Below the pieces are notes generated by a model. It saw nothing but the letters and a program-made list of their open reading frames with translations, ran no database searches and had not been told where the DNA came from. The translations under genes and the position numbers were made by a program. This document shows, piece after piece, positions 1 to 12,086 of a stretch of 64,000 nt of DNA (within the stretch, counting starts at the first letter, position 1; every line of letters begins with the position of its first letter). Source of the DNA: Temnopleurus reevesii (taxonomy: Eukaryota; Echinodermata; Echinoidea; Temnopleuroida; Temnopleuridae); contig BQKZ01000621.1 in NCBI GenBank assembly GCA_036244855.1, positions 1 through 64,000 on the forward strand, written 5' to 3'.

Positions 1-721
1 AAATGCCGAAGTAACAAGATTATACACAACGTGTATTAATTGAGGATTGTACAATTTGGCTTAATGAAAATTAAACACGAAGACAAGAAAAAAATCGATC
101 TTTCAGAATCTATGTAAAATCGAAATAGTTGTGTACCGCCCTATATTGTATGTAGTAGATTGAGCTTTCTTAGTCTTGAGCTTTATAACTCTTGGGAAGT
201 CTTACTTTCATTATTTGCTTAACGCGTGTTATGAAAAACGTAATGACTTACACGACCCGGCTGCTTCTAACTTTAATTAGCCTTCTATCTTCAACCTTAC
301 CCCGACTCTATGACCTTGTTCCATTCCAAGTCCTCGAGATCTTCACAATGATGTGATAGACACAAAACAAAACTTTCCTTTGGTATTGACTCTGAGTACA
401 GGACTCTCATCACTTAATGTGTCCATTCACTCGCTAGTTTAAAGTTAGATAAGAAAATCACCGAATATAAGTGTTCGTATAATGAGAATAGTGGAATTGG
501 GAACTTTAACAGCTAATATAATTTTCTCAGTTTCCTACTTTTTTGTACAAATGTGAAAACAGTAATCAGATGACCGCCATTTATTTCACATCATTTTGTT
601 TTGATAATGTTAAAATAAAGTGTTCAGCTGACAAAATTAGTGGCTGTGGTCTATACTGTCTGAGTACTTATCATTATTGTATTTGTTCTATTTTACCTAT
701 TATTCGATCTCCCCTTTACAG

Positions 722-791
722 GTTAAGAAAAACCAAAATGGATCAGCGAAAATTAGCTGACGAAGCAAGCACAGTAGTCGATATGGCAAAG
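722..791 (+). CDS. SK channel penultimate coding exon (end of calmodulin-binding domain)
   Basis: This 70-nt exon lies between a pyrimidine-rich acceptor (ctcccctttacag) and a strong donor (gtaaga). It starts with the third base of a codon and then has 23 full codons, LRKTKMDQRKLADEASTVVD followed by MAK, ending in phase 0. This is the last helix of the SK calmodulin-binding domain. The ATG inside it (738) is an internal Met, not a start. The open frame continues on both sides into intron and should not be read as a separate small gene. Confidence 0.88.
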
Positions 792-3700
792 GTAAGAATT
801 TATGTTGCCATGGTAACAACCACTCTCTTGCATATCCTCCTTTCCCCCGTGTCTCTCACACCACAGTTTTAATTGTAAATGATTTCATCAACAATGGCAC
901 CATAGTACTGTTTCCCAATTACTGAAATCTTATTGTCACCTAGGTCAGAAAACCTTAAAAACTGCACCACAAATAGTTTGTAAACGTTTAACGCTAATGC
1001 CGTAGAATAACCTTGGTGTTGTAATACAGAATGGGCAATAGGTGATATGACTGAAAGAATAGTGATGGTTTGTGTTAGTTTAACTTTGTAAACGTTGTAT
1101 GGGAATGATTATGCTAACATAACGCTGAGCGATCAATCAATCGTAAGACCTTTTTCCTTGATAACTAATTACACCATTAACTGTGTTAACAGTCGTAAAT
1201 ACACTTGCGATTGATCGCTGAGCTTTGTGTCACCATACCCTAAAAGTATGTCTTGAACAAATTTAGTAAATGTTTTGTGATAATTCACAGAATGACTGCG
1301 TGAATTTGATAGATGTTCATTTGTGGACGTAATTTCATCTGCCATGTGTATGTCGTCGAATGGACATATGCTTTTGAGAGTACTTTAGTCCCTGCTATAC
1401 AAATTATTATAAGCTTGATATTAGAACATTTGATTTGGTAACAATTCTACCTCTCAAAAGCGAGTGTCCTTTCGACTTTTCGGATAGAACATCATTTCTG
1501 CCCACACCACACACATACATACACACACACACTCAGCTCGTATTTGTGTTGGTCACGTGATCACTCGTCTTCATACATTATGTTTTCCATTCATTCTGTC
1601 ATGTATTGAATCAAATTCAAACGGCATACTGAGCGTAAAACACGGTTATGTTTATGAAAAAATGCATTTGCACGAATATTCTTGATATGCACATTGAATA
1701 TGCTTGCACATTAGCTCGTTCTTTCTATATTTTCATCCACATTACGTGGCAATGTTTACATTTCTTTTTCATGCCGCCATTTTCCTGCAAATTCAAATGC
1801 GCTGCCCTCAACGTGGGGATCGAACCCAGCTGTTGCGATTTGCTATTTTTCTTGTGCGTAATGCATACATCTTTGCTGAAAAACTGCAACTTTTTTAATT
1901 ATTTTATTTAAGTAATATTCTTACATTTATAAATAATATCAACTATTCATCTACCAATTAAATAGTATGAATTCATCATCAATATAAAGACGCAATAAAC
2001 AGGGTTTTTTTACTTTCTATGATCGTCTGTAATTTTTAGACTAGGACAAAATGGGGCTTGATACCGTTTTCGGTTTACATTTTGAGGAAAAGCAAGATGA
2101 TATTCATTTGTTATTACAGTTCCATGATCTCTAACATGTGTGGCTCAGTGGTAGAGCGTCTGCCCCATGAACAGATGGTCGATGGGTTTGATCCCCGGCC
2201 GAGTCATACCAAAGACTTACAAAAATGGAAGCATCTGCCTTCTTGCCAGGCGGCATTTAAGAATGGAGAAGGGTAATAATAACTTTATGTTTTGCAGGGC
2301 CCGCTGGAAGAACAGCACACAGCTGAAAGTCCATGGCTACCCTGGGTAGATAAGAGATATAATTAAATACTTATGTTCAAAATTAGTTTTTTTTTCTTCT
2401 TTTTTTCCAAATGAATCGGCTACAGGTCTGATGTAGTTGATAATGTATGGAATTAGTTATTGAATCGACGATGTAGTTGTGTTTCGTTCTATACCGACAG
2501 GAAAGCTACCCACTGTGACCAATTACTCATAATAATAACATATTGATATCATTATGTATTGGGAAGGTGTCGATTGCTTTTGTAAATTGTAACTCAGTGG
2601 AAGTAGGTGTTTAAATACATAGGATACTTATGGTCATTAGTCGTTTGTACGAGGTAAGTCGGATAGGCTTACAAATTACACATTGCAAATTTGAAAGGTG
2701 AATATTATTCATATTTAGATTTAGGGTTTTTTATACGGAATTTGGTATTTCATTTCAGATTTTCACTATGATATTGAGAAAAATCAGAATGCCAGAGAAA
2801 ACTTATTACACCAATTGTACCAACGCTTTAAAATTCAGAATAATTTTCTGATATAAGGGTCATATTTTGCAGTTTAAAAAATATATTTCTACAGAGGAAC
2901 CTTAATTCTAGGCACTTGAAGTGGTAAATTGTGCCCATTTATGACCAACTGCATCTGCATGGCGCCTCATATAATCATCTTACAATCGAAAGTGTCTCTA
3001 TCGCAGCACACTTGCTGAAATCATATCATAAAGTCATATGTCAAGAAAGTGTACATGGACAGCCTCAACCACGCTACACAAAGATGAAAGAGTAAATCGA
3101 GAGAGGGGTGCGAAGCGTGCTTATGATAATAATGATCCTCATGATAATTCCAGTCGAATTCTTGTATACTTTCACCATTGCAATGTTCTTCTGGATGCTA
3201 CCCGGCGTGTATAGACGGACCATAGTTCCCTACAGACGCCGAAGCTAGGTGTTGCGCTCCCGCTTTTTCCCCTTGATACCGTGACCTTTTGGAAACGAAT
3301 AGCCTGAGGCCTGGAAAAAGCATCTATGCCGCTACACGCACACTCTGTGTATTAAATTACGTCTCAAACTCAGGTCTCATCGACGTAGCAAGGTGTAATA
3401 TGGAAAGTTCCTTCCCCGTCTCCGACACTGCAAAAACCAAGAGTTTGTTTCTTATGATTCTATGTGATATGTTGGTGATGTATATCTGATCTTACAGTGT
3501 CTGAAATCGTTATCATCTGTAAAATACACGCTGCAGGATCTCTAAGTGTTATAGTTATCTAATGTCATTGCATGTTGACGGAGTACACGCTTAATATTTG
3601 ACATGCTTATACAGAATGTAAACCAAATATATTCTAACAGTCGTTGTACTTGTTCTGTTGTGAAGATATAGTGATAATGAGCAAGAACTTATACGTATCT

Positions 3701-4339
3701 GTAGTTACAAGTAAAAGATAGCGAGATACTTTATAATTATTATTTTAATAACGACTTCATGATAATGGGATCTTGAAAATATCACGCGTTATCTCTAAAT
3801 GTATGTATGTTTGCTTGTTGTTTGATCATCAATACAGTAAAATTTATTTCACAGACACAGCAAACATTGTTTTAGAATGAATATTTATGTTGTTCTGGGA
3901 ATTATTTTAGACGGGGATGGGCAGGTATTACAAATGATATTAATGCTATAACTGCAATCAACAAGTAAACATATTATATTGGTAATTTATTATCGCGAAA
4001 TGACCATGTTGAAATACAATGTAGAACATGGAAGCGTGGTGGTGTAGTGGTTCTGACTCTCGGATTTCGACCAAAGGGTCAAAGGCTTGAACCCCACTCG
4101 TTGCATTTCTTTCCTTCAGCAAGAGATTTGATCAACACTGTGCTGCAATAAACCAAAGTGAGGTAAATGGGTACGTGGCTGGAATATTTATTCCTTGAAA
4201 TGCTTGAGCGCTGGTATACGCCGGGCTAAAGCCAGGGTAAGAATAATGCAAAGTTCCTTTGGCACTCCAGAGTGGATAGATGCAGTACATAAATTGCATA
4301 TCATTAATGTTAGTAGTAGTACGTACGAGTAGTAGTAGC

Positions 4340-4376
<37 letters not shown>

Positions 4377-7300
4377 ATAATAGTAGTAGTAGTAATACGA
4401 AAAGAGCAATATGTAATCTTATGAAGATATGAACATGGTTAATGATATCATAATTGTCATTTTTAACTATTGCACGGTATGAATAAGCCAACTGTATGAT
4501 AACATTTAATACAAATAATGGGTGTCCATGCTCGCAGCATACTTGAAATATACCAATCGGTTAAATTTTGATAATTAGTAATATATTTCCCGAGGCTGAG
4601 CGTGGTAAAATAGAAAAGTCCAAGTCTTACTTCATTTTGTTTATATATTTTGTAGTTTTTCTCTCTAATACACCAGTTATTTGTACAATATTCGATTTGT
4701 AAGCATACATATACATGCTTACATGGAGTGCCACTTGTTGCTCGGAAGGAAATAAAAGCGGAATTATCTATCAAAAAAAAATTATTTGCATAACCAGGTT
4801 AGCAAATCTATCATTCATAATCATCAATGCGCCTTATAATGTAATATTCTACTCATGTTTTACTGCTCATATAGTTGTAATAGTTCATCTCATCTTCTTC
4901 ACACTCTGGTAGACAACTTGACTTGCCTTTCGTTATAGTCTCACAAACAAACGAGAAACAGAGTTATATCTATTTTCGAATGTAATGTGTGAACATCAAT
5001 GAACATAATGTAAAAGGTTAATGTGATGTTACTATGAAAGTTTCATACAAAGCAATTTCATGATTTTCATATCACACGGAATTCGATATACGGTATTCTA
5101 AGGAACGTTAAAATCTGTCACGATGGTTTTACGACAAGTGTTCCAATAGATAAACCATGAAATTGTTTTAATGAACTGACATAGCAACAAACCTGCATTG
5201 GATTAATTTGATAGAAGCAATCCGGTGTCATCAATTGAATTGTCGCTATGTCGGGGTTCAGTCATTTGTGATCTTCGTATTCCATAATGGACTGACAATA
5301 TGTGAATGTTTTGAAGGAGATTTATAATTCCACTTGTAATGATATTTTCAAAATTCCGCGTGTAATATCATATTCACTATGTGTATATTTACTTGTAATC
5401 CGGTCGAATATACATTGCAACATTGTATTATATTACAGTCAAGTATGTCCTATACAACGTAAACTATTTTCAGGTATTTTAATTGAATTGACTTTATATA
5501 TGTATGTTTGCTGGTTAAAAATTCCTGAAATATTTTCCATTTGTAAGCGAAATTCTGAAATTAATTAGGCAATCAAGGTAAAGTTAGTATAGAACTAATT
5601 GTAGCCCCAATATGACTAAATGTAGCCAGGTACTAATTTCGTGATCATTAAGGTTACTTAGATAGTTGACATTGTATAACATTTGAGATGCATTTAGTTT
5701 GTATAGTTCCTTTGTTATAATAAAACCTAGTATCTCCCTCCCATAACTCTCATATTTGGCAGTTTGGGCGGATTAAAAGGACCTAAAAAAATGTGTATTC
5801 CCAATGAAATCATTGAAATCAATAATAGTCCCAAGTATCCAAAAAGATGTATAGGTGGCCACTTCGAGCTCTCGAATGGGCGCACGGTGCCTTCAAAAAA
5901 ACGGCAAGAAAACTTAGGTCGGTAATCTAAAGCATGCAAAGAAAGAATTATTATCAGCGCGGTTTTACCTTTTAATTCCGGTTTTGCGTAAAAGTGTTCA
6001 GGCTTGAAATATATTAATATAGACCAGTGGGCGTGACTGTTGATCCACTATTTAAAAAAACAGTTTGAAATTTTTCATTATCTTGAAATGACAACACTAA
6101 TACTTTCTTGGACAATAGGTGGCGCTGCACCCGTCGAATGCTCATTGTGGTCTTATCAAAAACATTAACAAAAAAGAGGAAAACTCAAAATAATATCCTC
6201 AAGTTTTTGCGATCTTAACATCATTTTCTATATTCATATATTCGAGAATTCAACTAAAACGGAAAGAACATCATTTGAAATGTATTTTTGAAATAATCAT
6301 TTGGCAATATTTCTCCCCTATTTTTTGTTCTTCCCGATTCAAATATGTCTGACTTGTCATTTTGTGTACAACAGCCGTTGGTAATGCGCGTTTCAAGAGC
6401 TGAAATGGCCATGTTTGCATCTAAACCTCCGGTGGTTTTCAGACATGTACGTAGGTAACCTACCTCCCTCATCCTCACATCACTCTCTCTTATATGATCA
6501 GTGAGAATTTATTCTTTTTAACGCCCGCATCCGTTACATAATTTCAATTTTTATTTTTCTTGCGTTACAACCTTTATTCCTAACATATACTCTAACAGTA
6601 TTTCGCCTTTTTCAATAGAGATATTTAAATGCATGCTCCTATTTAACCCCACCTCAGACATTGGTATCTACAACAAACCATATTCCGTTTTACTCTTTAC
6701 CAGATGATCCATCCACTTTAGAGCCCAACTATTTATTATCGGACCATCTTTTTCCTTTCTCCCATTTCTCCAACAATTATTTCATTTTGAGTTTGATTTC
6801 TGAGACTTACACTTATACTCAAACCGTTTTATTTATTTATCTTCTTTCCTGACCAGAAAACGGTTTAACTCCCCAGCATGTATGATTGCATGGTTAGCCT
6901 TGCATTCATGCCTCTACTTTGATTTTTTTTTTCTTCCGTTCCTCTTGAAGTGGTCAGACAAATATAACCATATATAACTCGATTTTGGTTTATTTTCCTC
7001 TTATTCTTATTTTTTTCCTTGCAGTGTCATATTATACTTTGCTGCCTCAATTCTCTCAACCTCGCAGCTTTTATCAGTATTGAGATAAATATATACGATC
7101 TTACTGTGTTGTAATAGATGTTTTAGTTGATATTGTATAACCAAAAGCCTATAATCATGTACACATTTTAATCATATCTTTATATTGTATATGTTTATTT
7201 ATATATATACTGCAGTTTTCCCGTAAGCTTTTGTGCTGTAACATCTGCTTTTCATGCGGAACGGCAACTCAATTATGATGACGACATCAGAGATATTCCA

Positions 7301-10300
7301 ACGGATTTACACCGGTTATCTCGTATTATTACCCTTTAATGTGTGTTCTATCTGTAGTAGGAGTTTTAAATCCTGGAGTTGATGAAATGTATAATTGTTG
7401 GGTTTTTAATTTCAAATGAAGTTTGTCAACTATGCACTGGAAATGACGCACAATATGAACCATTATGATTTACATGTGAATGTGAAACAAAATCATAGAT
7501 ACTGTTAAAAATCCTTATGCCCTTGTTAATCATGAGTTTGAATTATAACACGTGTATTTATGAGAATGTTTTCAGAGAGCTTATCACTATACTATACTAT
7601 GAAGTTGAATAGCTTTGTTGATCAGAAAATGGATTGTCCCACGAAATTCGGAAGGGTGTCGTGTATTTCTGAAATTAATTCTTCTATTAATCTCTATGTT
7701 CGATTTAGATCGTCTGAACCTAGGTCTCAAATGCGAGACTATCCTTAATTTGCCTCGCCGTTTAGAGTGTAGGTGTAAAGTACATAGCCCAGGGCTTAAA
7801 CCGAATGGCCTTTAATTCTTCAACATATGTAATTATCGGTGTTCGTTTTAGATAATGGCCTACTCTATGCCAAAGAAGATGCAAGGAGTTTCCACTGCAT
7901 GAAAGATAAAAAAAAAAAAAAAAAAAACATTATTCTCATGATATGTGTAGGCCTGGATTGAATAATATCTAATTCTGTCTCATTTTGACAACTCTGTTTT
8001 TATTTATTAAAACAAAAGGATTATGACTATAATTATTTTGTATTCGGCAACTTATAATCAACGCTTTTTATAAAGCACTTGCCACGTCTATGAGTGCATC
8101 ATAATAGGTGTGACTCGAACCAGAACCCTCTGGTTAATTGAAAGACGAGGATCATAAGCAATACGTAATGGCTTTTTATAGGCTGGTTAACACACCTTTG
8201 AATTTTGTGCCAACGTCTGCTCAGCGCTTATGACGCTCGGTGAACAGGCTGTATGCGTTCACGGAGCGTCGTGAGCGCTTAGCAAACTCTAGATCAGATT
8301 ATAAACGATTTTTAGAGCGCTATATTATGCCGATTTACCTTTCTTTCCATTTCTGCCAGACCGAAAGAGGGCGCGACCCCGAGAATTCACAGGCGACAAG
8401 GTTTCTCGGACCAGCATTCTCGCATTCTGTACGAAGATATGATCACGCCATCTATCGGTCGAGATCATATGGGGTGGTAGATAACTGGGGTGGAGATAAA
8501 TAATGAAACCATTCAGAATTTAAACTAAGCAGACTCTGGTTATAAATACAGCGGTTTCAGTCAGCCTTTACTCAGTGATTTCACTCTGTTTCTAAAATTT
8601 TAAAAACAAGTAACGGTTCTTTTAATCCATAAGCCTTTCTTTATCTCAAGTCTGAATAAAATCTTAAAATCTAAGTTTCAGAAAATAACATCCATATCTA
8701 GTTAAGACTGTACTAAAACAAGTTGTTTTTACGAGTTGTTATAGTTTAAATGAAAGTTGGGGAGTAAGTACTATAACATTTCATGTTATGTTTCACTGGA
8801 GTTGTGTCACAGCTTTCCAGGAATCTAGATATATTGACCGTTTTTTACTGAGGCATATTGAGGTGTCTGATCTAACTGAACTTCACGTTTGTTATTGAAA
8901 TCCACCAATGTGTGAAAGAACATTTGCTATATATCTATATAATAATCAATATCATCGACAATGTTGTACATAAATATCTCTTTGACTACTTATACCACTA
9001 CAACACGTTATATGTCTTCTAATTTCAGTGAGTACACCTTATTTCGGCTATTTTTACATTATCACAGTTACATATTCAAAATATATTTCTAATGAATTTC
9101 TTCGAACGGTTCTATAATGTCAAAATTAATACCAACTTTTAGTCTTTGTTTAGCAGTAAGTTATTTTTTTATCATAATATTGCTGTAATTATCTTCGTTA
9201 CTGAATAAGTAATCGAGATGGTAAATAAGTAACGTAGTTTTCAATGTTATCCAAGGACACGACATGTCTTTGTTGTAATACACGTTCATCGCTGGTGAGT
9301 TTTCATCTGTTATTAAATTCGCGTTCCTTACACTCGATATACGCGCTTATCGTACAATGCGCAGAACTAAATATGTTCTGACAATCTACTGCGTCTATTG
9401 CGGTATATACGCGCAGCAAATTTCTGTAAGATTTATGTTTGTATTTTAATATTATTTTCACTATGTTACATGTCGTATTCGTTTGCCATGATGGCTGCAC
9501 GAAACATACTTGTATGACCCGATCACAAACTGCACAGATATACATTATTTTATACATATATTATTTTGCATGTATAAGTGCATGACCTTTGCAGATGTAA
9601 TTGTACTATGTTATTTGATTTTATTTGATTGTGTTGTTGAAAGTATGAAATCTTAGTTGTTACTGTTTTCGTTCAAATATACATGTAAAAAAAGAGGTAA
9701 ATACAAGCAAATAAAAGAAAAACTAAATCATTCTAAAATCTTGAATAATTAAATATTGACAGCAGAATGATATAATACACACCCTCCATCCCTCACACAC
9801 ATACACACACACCGACACACACCGAAACACACATACGCACACCACTGAAACACATTTTTCAAATTGGTCCTTGAGTTATTATTAAATCACAAGGTCCATA
9901 AAGTCCTATTTAAAGGGGAATTACACCCAGACAATAATGTACTGTCAGTAAATGAAGAAAAATCAGATGAACAATCTGTGAAAATTTAAGCAAAATTGGA
10001 TAATCCGTTCAAAAGTTATGAATTTTCAAAGTTATCATTTCCACCTGTGCTGGGCATCCTTGAATTGGCATGCATATAGCTAATTAGCATAATCTGTGAT
10101 GTCATACATGGAGAACTCCAAATACACTTTGTATATAAATTTATTGAAAATGGATCAATATCATATTTCAAATGAAGGATCATCCCCGTTCTTTCTAGAA
10201 TGCTTGCAGAATTGATGAACATATCTAACCGAAGAAACAAAATTTTATCTACTTTTCTGGAAAAAGAGGAAAATGTGAAATTTTGTGTACAAAGCGATTG

Positions 10301-12086
10301 GAGAGTTCTCCATGTTGGCAGCAATTTTGTGCCTGTACGTTTGACAATTTAAGGTGCCCATGAGGGGTTTAAATCAAAACTGTGAAAAGTCATAACTTTT
10401 GAATGGATTGTTGGATTTTGCTCAAATTTTCACAGTTTGTTCATTGTATGTTTCTTCATCTACTGAGAGTGCATCAATGTCTGGGTGAAGTTCCCCTTTA
10501 AGGAATATTTTGAAATGGTCCCTACGACATGGGACTATAGTTGTGCATTCACAGTTCGCTTGGGTCGTGTCAACCTATGACACATGCGCATTGTGTGAAA
10601 TCGTATTTCCGGTTTCAATGTGACCTCCGAAAGTGAGAAAACATCCCATATATACCAACAAGAAACAACAAATTACTATTTTTGCGATCTTTTCAATTTA
10701 GGAAGGTAAAGTTAGTCCGACCTGATAAAGATTATTATCACTATCATTATTCTGTGAAAAGGCTTTTTGCTTTGTAATATATTTGTGTTTACTACTGACA
10801 AAATTAAAATTCAACTCTTTACCTGAATTAGACGGTTGTTGTAAAAATTCGTCGGTGAACGTAAAATACGATGCATGTAGATTGGAGCGATAACTATGAT
10901 TTGATTGTTTTGATAGTTTGTATGTTGGCATGTTCATCCTGCTGCTGTATGATTTTCTTTGCTGAGCACATCCCTTGTTTGTATAAATCACATCAATTGT
11001 ATTGTCGATTGAGAATAAAAGAATTCTCGTACAAAACTGCTTGAATGTTTAGATTATGTGAACCTGATATTTATTTCATGTTCTTACATAATGTTGTTAT
11101 AAAAACTTCGACATACATTTTCTCAGAAGCCTGAAAATTTTATATAAAATATCTGGCCTGGGGCCTGTAACATGAAGAGATACGATTAATTTTGCAATTA
11201 ATTGTATCTCTTTGCTACACATTTTGCCATAGACTTACAATAAATATTTATCGTAAGTTTAATTGTATATTTTATGTTACAGGCCCATGGGCTTTATTGA
11301 TTGAAATAATTACGTTTCACTGCATCTTAGAAATAATTAATTTACAACAATCAATCGGTTTCTTTCTTTTTTTTTTCATTGTAAGCCTAGCTATTCATAC
11401 ATTTGTATTTTCATGACAAAGAATTAAAATATTTTTTGTGCCAGCGGGGAATCCAGAAATTATCATTATATGCATATTTACTTAACAAAATCTACTCAAA
11501 CAAAAAAAAATCATTACTTTTTATCTCGCAATAAGCCAACGTGAAACGAAAGCTTTATTTTCTATCTAAGATGAGTCAATAATCGCGAATAATGATGATT
11601 GTTCTCTATTTTTCGTTTCAGACACAAAATGTTATGTTTGAGATGATATCTGACATGCATACGGGAAGAACGGACCTAGAGGAGAGAGTAAGCAGAGTGG
11701 AGCGAAGACTAGACCAGCTCCAATCATCTCTAGATGGACTACCCAAAGTGATGTCTGCCCTCATGCAGAATGCCCAGCTTCTACAACAACAGACCCAGCT
11801 ACTATCATCTCAGCAATACCTCGCACCCCCATCACCTAACCTCATACAACCAACCATGCAAGATAACCGATTCAATCAGCTTCAATGTCTAGACAATGAC
11901 CTCGCGGCAAATAACCCCCACGCCGCAATGAACTCGACCGCGCGCGGTGCGGGGCTCCGGTTACGACCGCTCCATTCGCTACCCATGCAGTTCCCGTCGA
12001 ATGAGGAAACACGGCGCGATGATACGGTCCGCGCGTTCAGTATCCCGGATGTCAGTATATCAAAGGAAGGAAACCGGGGACCTTGA
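722..12086 (+). CDS. Small-conductance Ca2+-activated K+ channel (SK/KCNN), C-terminal part, last two coding exons
   Basis: SK channels are tetrameric plasma-membrane potassium channels opened by calcium through constitutively bound calmodulin. Seen here are two exons on the + strand (722-791 and 11622-12086) that join in phase 0. The joined protein contains LRKTKMDQRKLADEAS..VVDMAK, then TQNVMFEMISDMH and a heptad-rich segment. This follows the end of the SK calmodulin-binding domain and the coiled coil after it (vertebrate SK has the pattern MEQRKL..A..LVDLAKTQN). Transmembrane segments S1-S6 and the pore must be encoded left of the window. The tail after the coiled coil is Gln- and Pro-rich and not conserved, as is usual. 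Splice sites are canonical: cag before 722, gtaaga after 791, tttcag before 11622. Family assignment is strong. Which KCNN paralogue it matches cannot be said, because invertebrates generally have one SK gene. It converges on the receptor gene to its right. Confidence 0.88.
1098..1246. repeat. Foldback element, diverged relative of the TGTAACATAAA MITE family
   Basis: The arms GCTGAGCGATCAATCAATCG and CGATTGATCGCTGAGC face each other about 55 bases apart. The outer parts (aacataac / tttgtgtcacc) loosely resemble the ends of the better-preserved family at 15217 and 39756. It is probably an old non-autonomous DNA element. Confidence 0.5.
2134..2360 (+). repeat. tRNA-derived SINE, family 1, copy 1
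   Basis: The head is tRNA-like. An A-box-like TGGCTCAGTGGTAGAGCGTC is followed 30 bases later by a B-box-like GGGTTTGATCCCC. A body of about 140 bases follows (gcatttaagaatggagaagg, gtaataataactttatgttt, ctgaaagtccatggctaccc). The same head and body recur in reverse at 31611-31844, proving a dispersed family. The tRNA fold is imperfect, so it is not a working tRNA gene. Confidence 0.8.
4029..4298 (+). repeat. tRNA-derived SINE, family 2, copy 1
   Basis: The head has GGTGGTGTAGTGGTTCTGAC and GGCTTGAACCCC (A- and B-box-like). The body ttccttcagcaagagatttg, the gtgaggtaaatgggtacgtg segment and gctaaagccagggtaa align with the copy at 27306. It ends next to a (GTA)n run. Confidence 0.7.
4311..4395 (+). 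repeat. (GTA)n microsatellite
   Basis: Interrupted GTA repeats adjoin the end of a SINE. The long Leu and Tyr runs in the - strand frames here are produced by this repeat. Confidence 0.9.
8183..8285. repeat. GC-rich hairpin, possible family B relative
   Basis: The arms AGCGCTTATGACGCTCGGTG and CACGGAGCGTCGTGAGCGCT (8223-8279) form a stem of about 23 bp with four mismatches. The left flank acacacctttgaattttg resembles the family B end. The right end is not recognisable. Confidence 0.5.
9914..10497. mobile_element. MITE flanked by TTAA (piggyBac-like target), 584 bp
   Basis: TTAA occurs at 9910-9913 and 10498-10501. The ends are AGGGGAATTACACCCAGACA and TGTCTGGGTGAAGTTCCCCT. The inverted similarity continues inward for about 110 bases (CTGTGAAAATTTAAGC and its mirror, CAAAAGTTATGA and its mirror) and again around ggagaactcc. 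TTAA duplication is typical of piggyBac-superfamily elements. There is no transposase, so it is non-autonomous. Confidence 0.82.
11160..11286. mobile_element. Palindromic MITE, family A (GGGGCCTGTAACAT ends)
   Basis: It starts GGGGCCTGTAACATGAAG and ends TATGTTACAGGCCC. Two nested inverted segments (agatacgattaat / attaattgtatct and cttacaataaa / tttatcgtaag) make it almost wholly self-complementary. Confidence 0.8.
11622..12086 (+). CDS. SK channel terminal coding exon (coiled coil and C-terminal tail)
   Basis: The acceptor tttttcgtttcag is followed by ACA CAA AAT, giving TQNVMFEMISDMHTGRTDLE. A heptad-patterned coiled coil follows (ERVSRVERRLDQLQSSLDGL), corresponding to the assembly coiled coil of SK channels. 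A Gln-rich run (QLLQQQTQLLSSQQ) and a Ser/Pro/Arg-rich tail come next. There are 154 codons, then TGA at 12084-12086 with TAG immediately after, so termination is doubled. The tail is clearly more GC-rich (11930-12060) than the intron before it. The 3' UTR end is not visible; I found no well-placed polyadenylation signal within about 1 kb. Confidence 0.9.
   Translation, partial: TQNVMFEMISDMHTGRTDLEERVSRVERRLDQLQSSLDGLPKVMSALMQNAQLLQQQTQLLSSQQYLAPPSPNLIQPTMQDNRFNQLQCLDNDLAANNPHAAMNSTARGAGLRLRPLHSLPMQFPSNEETRRDDTVRAFSIPDVSISKEGNRGP

Larger units (their letters stand above)
792..11621 (+). other. SK channel intron, 10.8 kb, repeat-rich
   Basis: The intron is AT-rich with no convincing coding sequence on either strand. 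It holds a foldback element at 1098-1246, a CA repeat near 1510, tRNA-derived SINEs at 2134-2360 and 4029-4298, a (GTA)n microsatellite at 4311-4395, a GC-rich hairpin element near 8180-8285, a TTAA-flanked MITE at 9914-10497 and a palindromic MITE at 11160-11286. The rest is unique-looking AT-rich DNA in which I recognise nothing. Confidence 0.8.

Noticed and set aside
1800..1880. tRNA-like B box on the - strand (GGGTTCGATCCCCAC)
   Set aside because: No A box or D arm at the right distance; only a fragment.
2134..2213. A real tRNA gene (GGCTCAGTGG ... GGTTTGATCCC)
   Set aside because: The acceptor stem does not pair and a conserved SINE body follows, with a second copy elsewhere.
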